A stretch of 29,213 nt of DNA from assembly GCA_900764695.1 (NCBI GenBank), contig CAAFOY010000026.1, positions 1-29,213 of the forward strand. Direction: 5' to 3'. The notes beneath the pieces were generated by a model that saw only the letters and a list, made by a program, of their open reading frames with translations, had not been told where the DNA came from and searched no databases. This document shows, piece by piece, positions 23,786 to 29,213 of the stretch (positions are counted from its first letter, which is position 1; every line of letters starts with the position of its first letter). Source of the stretch: Lachnospiraceae bacterium. GTDB taxonomy: Bacteria; Bacillota_A; Clostridia; Lachnospirales; Lachnospiraceae. The translations under genes and the position numbers were made by a program.

Positions 23786-26626
23786 TTGGATAATAAAAAA
23801 TATATAAAAATCAGAGGTGCAGCAGAGCACAATTTAAAAAATATAGATATAGATATTCCAAGAGATGAATTTGTCGTATTGACAGGTCTTAGTGGCTCAG
23901 GTAAATCGTCTCTTGCATTTGATACAATTTATGCTGAGGGGCAGAGAAGATATATGGAATCATTATCTTCTTATGCAAGACAATTCCTAGGACAGATGGA
24001 AAAACCACAGGTAGAAAGTTTAGAAGGACTTCCTCCGGCAATTTCAATAGACCAGAAGTCAACAAATAGAAATCCACGTTCTACAGTTGGAACTGTTACG
24101 GAAATATATGACTATTTAAGACTTTTATTTGCGAGAGCAGGTATTCCGCATTGCCCGAAATGTGGCCGCGAAATAAAAAAACAGACTGTTGATGAAATGG
24201 TGGATAAGATAATGGCACTTCCTGAAAGAACAAAGATTCAGGTTCTTGCACCGGTTGTTAGAGGAAGAAAAGGACGCCATGAAAAAGTGCTTGAAGGAGC
24301 GAAAAGAAGTGGATATGTACGTGTTCGTGTAGATGGAAATATGTACGAACTAACAGAAGACATAACATTAGATAAGAATATAAAGCATAATATTGAAATA
24401 GTTGTAGATAGACTTGCAATTAGAGAAGGAATGGAAAAGAGACTTAATGACTCTATTGATAATGCACTTAAATTAGCAGATGGTTTAATGATTATCGATG
24501 TAATTGATGGAGAACCAATGACATTTAGTCAGCATTTTTCATGCCCGGATTGTGGAATTAGTATTGATGAAATTCAGCCGAGAAGTTTTTCGTTTAATAA
24601 TCCGTTTGGTGCGTGTCCTGATTGTTATGGATTAGGATATAAGATGGAGTTTGATGAGGATTTAATGATTCCTGACAAAAGTTTAAGTATTAATCAGGGA
24701 GCGATAGTTGTTCTTGGGTGGCAGAGTGCAAATGATGGTAAGAGCTTTGCAAATGCCATTCTTAAGGCTTTAGGTAAAAAATATAATTTTGATTTAGATA
24801 CACCGTTTGAAGAATATCCACAGGAAATTCATGATATTTTGATACATGGAACAAATGGAGTTTCCGTGCCTGTTCATTATAGAGGACAGCGTGGAGAAGG
24901 TGTTTATGATATTGCATTTGAGGGACTTATAAGAAATGTTGAAAGACGATATAGAGAAACAAGTGCAGAATCAACAAAGGCAGAATATGAGACATACATG
25001 AGAATTACACCGTGTAAGAATTGTGGCGGACAAAGATTAAAAAAAGAATCGCTTGCTGTAACAATTGCAGATAAGAATATTTATGAGATGACAGAAATGC
25101 CTGTTAGGGATTTAAGAGAGTTTTTGGAAAATGTTGAACTGTCAGAAATGCAACATAAAATCGGCGATGAAATTCTTAAAGAAATAAAGGGAAGACTCAA
25201 GTTTTTGGTTGATGTAGGATTGGACTATTTAAGTCTTTCAAGAGCAACGGGAACATTATCCGGTGGAGAAGCTCAGAGAATACGTCTTGCAACCCAGATA
25301 GGGTCAGGGCTTGTTGGAGTCGCTTATATATTAGACGAACCAAGTATAGGTCTTCATCAGAATGACAATGATAAGTTACTTGCAACACTTAAACATTTGC
25401 GTGATTTGGGTAATTCATTGATAGTAGTTGAGCATGACGAAGATACAATGAGAGCAGCAGATTTCATAGTAGATATAGGTCCGGGAGCAGGAGCCCACGG
25501 AGGTGAAGTTATAGCTACCGGAACGGCTGAAGATATTATGAAGAATCCAAACTCAATTACAGGAAAATACTTAAGTGGTGAAATAAAGATTCCTGTTCCA
25601 AAAACAAGAAGAAAACCGACAGGTTGGCTAAAAATCGTTGGAGCAAAGGAAAATAATTTAAAAAATATAAATGTAAAAATTCCTACAGGAGTGCTTACAT
25701 GTGTAACAGGTGTTTCAGGTTCAGGTAAGAGTTCACTTGTAAATGAAATTTTATATAAATCTCTTGCAAAACAGTTAAACAGAGCAAGATATATTCCCGG
25801 AAAGCATAAGACAATAGAGGGAGTAGAGCAGTTAGATAAAATTATTGATATTGATCAGTCTCCAATAGGAAGAACTCCACGTTCTAATCCGGCAACTTAT
25901 ACAGGGGTATTTGACACTATTAGAGATTTATTTGCAAATACAATGGATGCTAAGGAGCGAGGTTACAAGAAAGGTCGTTTTAGTTTTAATGTTAAAGGCG
26001 GCCGTTGTGAAGCTTGTTCAGGTGATGGTATTTTAAAGGTAGAAATGCATTTCCTTCCAGATGTTTATGTGCCATGTGAAGTATGTGGTGGAAAGAGATA
26101 TAATCGTGAAACATTAGAGGTTAAGTATAAAGGAAAGAGCATATACGATGTACTTGATATGACAGTTGAGGAGGCATTGGACTTTTTCAAAAATGTACCA
26201 AAAATTCATAACAAGATACAGACTTTATACGATGTTGGATTGTCATACATTAAATTAGGACAGCCATCAACTACATTATCCGGTGGAGAAGCTCAGAGAA
26301 TTAAACTTGCTACAGAATTAAGTAAAAGAAGTACGGGAAGAACAATTTATGTACTTGATGAACCTACAACAGGACTTCATTTTGCAGATGTACACAAGTT
26401 AGTAGAAATTCTACAAAGGCTTGCAGCCGAAGGAAACACGGTAGTTGTAATAGAGCATAATCTTGATGTTATTAAAACCGCAGATTATATTATTGACATG
26501 GGTCCTGATGGAGGAGACAGAGGTGGAACTGTTGTAGTTTCGGGAACTCCTGAGGAGGTAGCAAAACACCCTACATCTTATACTGCAAAATACGTAAAAC
26601 AGTATTTGGAAAAAGACAAAAAATAA
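23786..26626 (+). CDS. uvrA: Excinuclease ABC subunit A (UvrA)
   Basis: This 946-residue ATPase is the damage-sensing subunit of nucleotide excision repair. It has two ABC modules: Walker [13 protein letters not shown] near residue 32 with signature [17 protein letters not shown] near 490, and [13 protein letters not shown] near 640 with signature [17 protein letters not shown] near 830. Zinc modules are [20 protein letters not shown]...CPDCYGLG and CEACSGDG...CEVCGGKR. Start is TTG 23786, with AGAGAGGA 7 bp upstream; no ATG/GTG nearby gives the conserved [17 protein letters not shown] start. Length is normal. Confidence 0.98.
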   Translation: MDNKKYIKIRGAAEHNLKNIDIDIPRDEFVVLTGLSGSGKSSLAFDTIYAEGQRRYMESLSSYARQFLGQMEKPQVESLEGLPPAISIDQKSTNRNPRSTVGTVTEIYDYLRLLFARAGIPHCPKCGREIKKQTVDEMVDKIMALPERTKIQVLAPVVRGRKGRHEKVLEGAKRSGYVRVRVDGNMYELTEDITLDKNIKHNIEIVVDRLAIREGMEKRLNDSIDNALKLADGLMIIDVIDGEPMTFSQHFSCPDCGISIDEIQPRSFSFNNPFGACPDCYGLGYKMEFDEDLMIPDKSLSINQGAIVVLGWQSANDGKSFANAILKALGKKYNFDLDTPFEEYPQEIHDILIHGTNGVSVPVHYRGQRGEGVYDIAFEGLIRNVERRYRETSAESTKAEYETYMRITPCKNCGGQRLKKESLAVTIADKNIYEMTEMPVRDLREFLENVELSEMQHKIGDEILKEIKGRLKFLVDVGLDYLSLSRATGTLSGGEAQRIRLATQIGSGLVGVAYILDEPSIGLHQNDNDKLLATLKHLRDLGNSLIVVEHDEDTMRAADFIVDIGPGAGAHGGEVIATGTAEDIMKNPNSITGKYLSGEIKIPVPKTRRKPTGWLKIVGAKENNLKNINVKIPTGVLTCVTGVSGSGKSSLVNEILYKSLAKQLNRARYIPGKHKTIEGVEQLDKIIDIDQSPIGRTPRSNPATYTGVFDTIRDLFANTMDAKERGYKKGRFSFNVKGGRCEACSGDGILKVEMHFLPDVYVPCEVCGGKRYNRETLEVKYKGKSIYDVLDMTVEEALDFFKNVPKIHNKIQTLYDVGLSYIKLGQPSTTLSGGEAQRIKLATELSKRSTGRTIYVLDEPTTGLHFADVHKLVEILQRLAAEGNTVVVIEHNLDVIKTADYIIDMGPDGGDRGGTVVVSGTPEEVAKHPTSYTAKYVKQYLEKDKK

Positions 26627-26720
26627 TAAAGTTGACATTTTAAAATATTGTGTATTTTTCATAAAAAACAGGAAAATAAAAAGGATTTAAAAAGGCCAAA
26701 AACAGCAATGGTTACAAAGA

Positions 26721-26738
26721 TTAAAAACATGTTTTTAA
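26721..26738. repeat. Perfect 18-bp palindrome after uvrA
   Basis: TTAAAAACATGTTTTTAA is fully self-complementary with no spacer. It lies 95 bp after the uvrA stop and about 35 bp before -10-like boxes, a good place for a dimeric regulator to bind. It does not match the LexA core. Confidence 0.45.
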
Positions 26739-27310
26739 ACCCTTTAAAACTGCATAAAAATGTGCTAGATTATAGTTACAAGTTAAAGGAAAAGTACATT
26801 AAAACTTAATAAGAAATTAATACCGTAAGGCTTCTAAAAATTATCATTAGAACGTGTCATGAGATGAAAATTAAGTAAGTATCCAAGAGGAATGTTTAAT
26901 GGGAAAAAGTCCTATAGGAGAAAACGAGAGACTCCAATATTTATTTAATCCGTACTAGGAAAACAGAACAATTGGAATCGAGTGAATATTAGTCAAATAT
27001 AGGTAAGAAAGGAGTTACCGGATTATCTACATAAGGTACAACGGATCGGAAGAGTTGTAAGAAGAGAGTGGATTGAAGGATGGTTATTGATCTCCAAGTG
27101 GCAAAGTTGTTACAGAGATTTGAAAGATAACATCTTTATATATGTAGATATATTAAATTATTTGCAGATGGTATTTTTGAAACACGATTTTGATTAGGTA
27201 TGATAAATCGAAAGTAAAGTAAGGGAATATAGTTTCATATAAGATTAATGATTAATGAAGTTTGATCTGCAGCTAATGAATCAATTTTAGAAGTAAGGTA
27301 TTTAAATACG

Positions 27311-27345
27311 AGCACCTGATATTAATAAATGTCAGGTGCTTTGTT
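27311..27345 (+). terminator. Intrinsic terminator ending the uvrA-guaA intergenic transcript
   Basis: AGCACCTGATA (27311-27321) pairs with TGTCAGGTGCT (27330-27340), 11 bp with one U-G pair and an 8-nt loop, followed by TTGTTAATTT. It lies nearly 700 bp downstream of uvrA and 255 bp upstream of guaA, so it probably ends an independent RNA. Confidence 0.8.
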
Positions 27346-27500
27346 AATTTAAGAAAAGGTTTATATTGTTATGGTTTTAACAATAGCCTACTTGTTTTAA
27401 TATTAAAAATAATGTAGAATTGTTAATGATTTGAAAAAAATACAATTAATGATATTAATAGCATTTATCGTATTTTACAATAAATTGGTTAAAGTCATTA

Positions 27501-27580
27501 TAGGAGAAAACAAAATGAATAAAGTTTAGTTTTAATAAATGTTTTCGAAAATTAGCCAACGATTTAAGTGGAAACACATA
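27501..27580 (+). promoter_or_regulatory. Structured guaA leader, copy B of a motif shared with the M23 gene
   Basis: GAAAAC (27506-27511) pairs with GTTTTC (27541-27546). Inside, AAAATGAAT (27512-27520) pairs with GTTTAGTTTT (27524-27533), allowing one bulged G and G-U pairs, with the same AAA loop. CCA-a-C (27556-27560) can pair with GTGG (27568-27571). AACACATAT (27573-27581) ends the block, then TAGGAGG of guaA. ATG at 27515 opens a 4-codon ORF (MNKV) behind AGGAG. Against copy A, I count 59 identities in 75 aligned positions with one gap of 5-6 nt. No purine riboswitch core is visible. Confidence 0.6.
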
Positions 27581-27599
27581 TTAATTAGGAGGAATTATA

Positions 27600-29147
27600 G
27601 TGAAGAAAGAATTAGTAATCGTACTTGATTTTGGTGGCCAGTATAATCAGCTGGTTGCAAGACGAGTTCGTGAATGCAATGTATATTGTGAGATTTATTC
27701 TTATAAGACTGACATTGAAAAAATAAAAGCTATGAATCCAAAGGGAATTATTTTAACCGGAGGACCTAATAGTTGTTATGAAGCTGATTCTCCAACATAT
27801 TCAAAGGAATTATTTGAAATGGGAGTTCCTGTTTTAGGACTTTGCTACGGAGCACAGCTTATGATGCATGTTTTAGGAGGAAAGGTAGAACGTGCAGACG
27901 TTCGCGAGTACGGTAAAACAGAAGTAATCGTAGATAAAACAAATTCACAGATATTTGAAGGCGTTTCACCTAAAACAATTTGTTGGATGAGTCATTTTGA
28001 TTATATATCAAAGGTAGCACCTGGATTTGAAATATCATCTCATACAAAGGACTGCCCTTGTGCATCAGCAGAAAATGCAGATAAGAAACTTTATGCAATA
28101 CAGTTCCATCCTGAAGTACTTCATACACAGGAAGGAACAAAGATGCTTTACAATTTTGTTCGTGGAGTATGCCAATGCTCAGGTGAATGGAGAATGGATT
28201 CATTTGTAGAGGAATCAATTAAGGCAATCCGCGAAAAAGTTGGAGACGGGAAAGTATTGTGCGCATTATCAGGTGGTGTAGATTCATCTGTTGCAGCAGT
28301 AATGCTTTCAAAAGCAATTGGAAAACAGCTTACATGTGTATTTGTAGACCACGGTTTACTTCGTAAAAATGAAGGAGATGAAGTAGAAGCTGTATTTGGC
28401 CCTGATGGTCCATATGACTTAAACTTTATTCGTGTAAATGCACAGGAACGTTACTATAGCAAATTAGCAGGAGTAACTGAACCTGAAAAGAAGCGTAAAA
28501 TTATCGGAGAAGAATTTATCCGTGTATTTGAAGAAGAAGCAAAGCAAATCGGAGCAGTAGACTTTCTAGTACAGGGAACAATTTATCCTGACGTTGTAGA
28601 AAGTGGATTGGGTGGTGAATCAGCAGTAATCAAGTCACATCACAATGTAGGAGGATTACCTGATTGCGTAGATTTTAAAGAAATAATCGAACCACTCCGT
28701 GACTTGTTTAAGGACGAAGTAAGAAAAGCCGGCTTAGAAATGGGCATACCTGATTATCTTGTATACCGCCAACCATTCCCGGGACCGGGACTTGGAATCC
28801 GTATCATCGGCGAAGTAACAGCTGAGAAAGTTAAAATGGTACAGGATGCAGACGCAATCTATCGCGAGGAAATTGCAAATGCCGGATTGGACAAAACAAT
28901 CGGACAGTATTTTGCAGCGCTCACAAACATGCGAAGCGTAGGTGTAATGGGTGATGAAAGAACATATGACTACGCCATTGCACTCCGTGCAGTAAATACT
29001 GTAGATTTTATGACAGCAGAAGCTGCAGAAATACCGTATGAAGTATTATCAAAGGTAATGAGCAGAATTATAAATGAGGTGCGAGGAGTCAATAGAGTAA
29101 TGTATGATTTGACGAGTAAGCCACCTGGAACTATTGAGTTTGAATAA
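27600..29147 (+). CDS. guaA: GMP synthase (glutamine-hydrolysing)
   Basis: This 515-residue enzyme converts XMP to GMP using ATP and glutamine. The glutamine amidotransferase part (1-195) has GLCYGAQLM with the nucleophilic Cys and [10 protein letters not shown] with the His/Glu pair. The ATP pyrophosphatase part follows with the P-loop LSGGVDSS (about 224-231), then the C-terminal dimerisation domain with [14 protein letters not shown] and the terminal KPPGTIEFE. The start is GTG 27600, with TAGGAGG about 7 bp upstream. It stands alone, preceded by the duplicated leader motif. Only 66 bp of downstream sequence is in the window. Confidence 0.98.
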   Translation: MKKELVIVLDFGGQYNQLVARRVRECNVYCEIYSYKTDIEKIKAMNPKGIILTGGPNSCYEADSPTYSKELFEMGVPVLGLCYGAQLMMHVLGGKVERADVREYGKTEVIVDKTNSQIFEGVSPKTICWMSHFDYISKVAPGFEISSHTKDCPCASAENADKKLYAIQFHPEVLHTQEGTKMLYNFVRGVCQCSGEWRMDSFVEESIKAIREKVGDGKVLCALSGGVDSSVAAVMLSKAIGKQLTCVFVDHGLLRKNEGDEVEAVFGPDGPYDLNFIRVNAQERYYSKLAGVTEPEKKRKIIGEEFIRVFEEEAKQIGAVDFLVQGTIYPDVVESGLGGESAVIKSHHNVGGLPDCVDFKEIIEPLRDLFKDEVRKAGLEMGIPDYLVYRQPFPGPGLGIRIIGEVTAEKVKMVQDADAIYREEIANAGLDKTIGQYFAALTNMRSVGVMGDERTYDYAIALRAVNTVDFMTAEAAEIPYEVLSKVMSRIINEVRGVNRVMYDLTSKPPGTIEFE

Positions 29148-29213
29148 ATCGAGTTGCTTAAAAAAGCCAGTGTTTATGCGGGTTTCAGCGATTTCGATTA
29201 GTCTTTTGATAAC

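Larger units (their letters stand above)
26627..27345 (+). ncRNA. Gene-free stretch with hairpins and terminator, candidate long non-coding RNA
   Basis: About 720 bp after uvrA contain no ORF of note on either strand. They end in a clean intrinsic terminator (27311-27345). Local stems include TACAAC (27037-27042) with GTTGTA (27054-27059) and CGATTT (27185-27190) with AAATCG (27205-27210). Several purine-rich runs resemble loop or single-stranded segments. A perfect TTGACA (26632-26637) lies just after uvrA but lacks a good -10; a TAGATT/TATAGT pair of -10-like boxes is near 26769-26780. I see none of the signatures of RNase P RNA, tmRNA, SRP RNA, T-box or 6S RNA. A decayed gene is the alternative. 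Confidence 0.35.

Noticed and set aside
26632..26660. Promoter with perfect TTGACA after uvrA
   Set aside because: No acceptable -10 at 16-18 bp; only TATTTT at 15 bp, so not called as a feature.
26627..27345. RNase P RNA, tmRNA, SRP RNA, T-box or known riboswitch in the uvrA-guaA gap
   Set aside because: None of their hallmark motifs (for example GAGGAAAGTCC, or a T-box GGGTGGNACC) was found.
27346..27600. Purine riboswitch before guaA
   Set aside because: The conserved three-way-junction core and its loop sequences were not found.
1..29213. tRNA, rRNA, CRISPR arrays and insertion sequences
   Set aside because: No cloverleaf-like sequence, rRNA segment, spaced repeat array or transposase was seen in the window.

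Overview
The window looks like the chromosome of a low-GC, Gram-positive anaerobe of the Lachnospiraceae type (Butyrivibrio/Eubacterium/Coprococcus-like). Supporting signs are AT-rich DNA, strong AGGAGG ribosome sites, an ftsE-ftsX-M23 peptidase-S41 protease-uvrB-uvrA-guaA run, a CdaR-type regulator beside a UgpC/MsmX-type ATPase, and secreted proteins with FN3 and Ig-like domains. The assignment is inferred from gene content and style only.

Positions 1-4755 are the right part of a mobile element. They hold the tail of a small zinc-ribbon-like protein, a hairpin-rich non-coding stretch that could be a transfer origin, a RepA_N-type replication protein behind an attenuator-like hairpin, a DnaC-like loader, a small unknown protein, an XRE regulator, an unknown protein and a large serine recombinase. 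The recombinase stop codon is directly followed by a 45-bp relic of an ORF6N-domain gene, which probably marks the element's right junction. No relaxase is visible.

Positions 4976-13375 are an accessory/cell-surface region: a SulP-STAS anion transporter; a convergent three-gene operon on the minus strand (membrane protein, secreted metallo-beta-lactamase-fold protein with FN3 repeats, asparaginase); then a secreted L,D-transpeptidase and an acyl-ACP thioesterase, which probably share a transcript.

Positions 13617-29147 are mostly core genes on the plus strand: cvfB, a sugar-ABC ATPase, a CdaR-like regulator, ftsE, ftsX, an EnvC/PcsB-like M23 hydrolase, an S41 protease, uvrB, uvrA and guaA. 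FtsEX and the M23 protein form a plausible division-linked peptidoglycan hydrolysis module. uvrB and uvrA are nucleotide excision repair.

The most novel-looking signals are non-coding. (1) A leader of about 80 nt occurs twice, before the M23 hydrolase and before guaA. Stem changes between the copies preserve pairing, and each copy carries a tiny MNKV upstream ORF. (2) A two-copy structured repeat lies in the uvrB leader. (3) About 700 nt between uvrA and guaA lack genes, contain several hairpins and end in an intrinsic terminator, suggesting a long non-coding RNA. (4) A LexA-like GAAC-N4-GTTC site is built into the terminator before uvrB.
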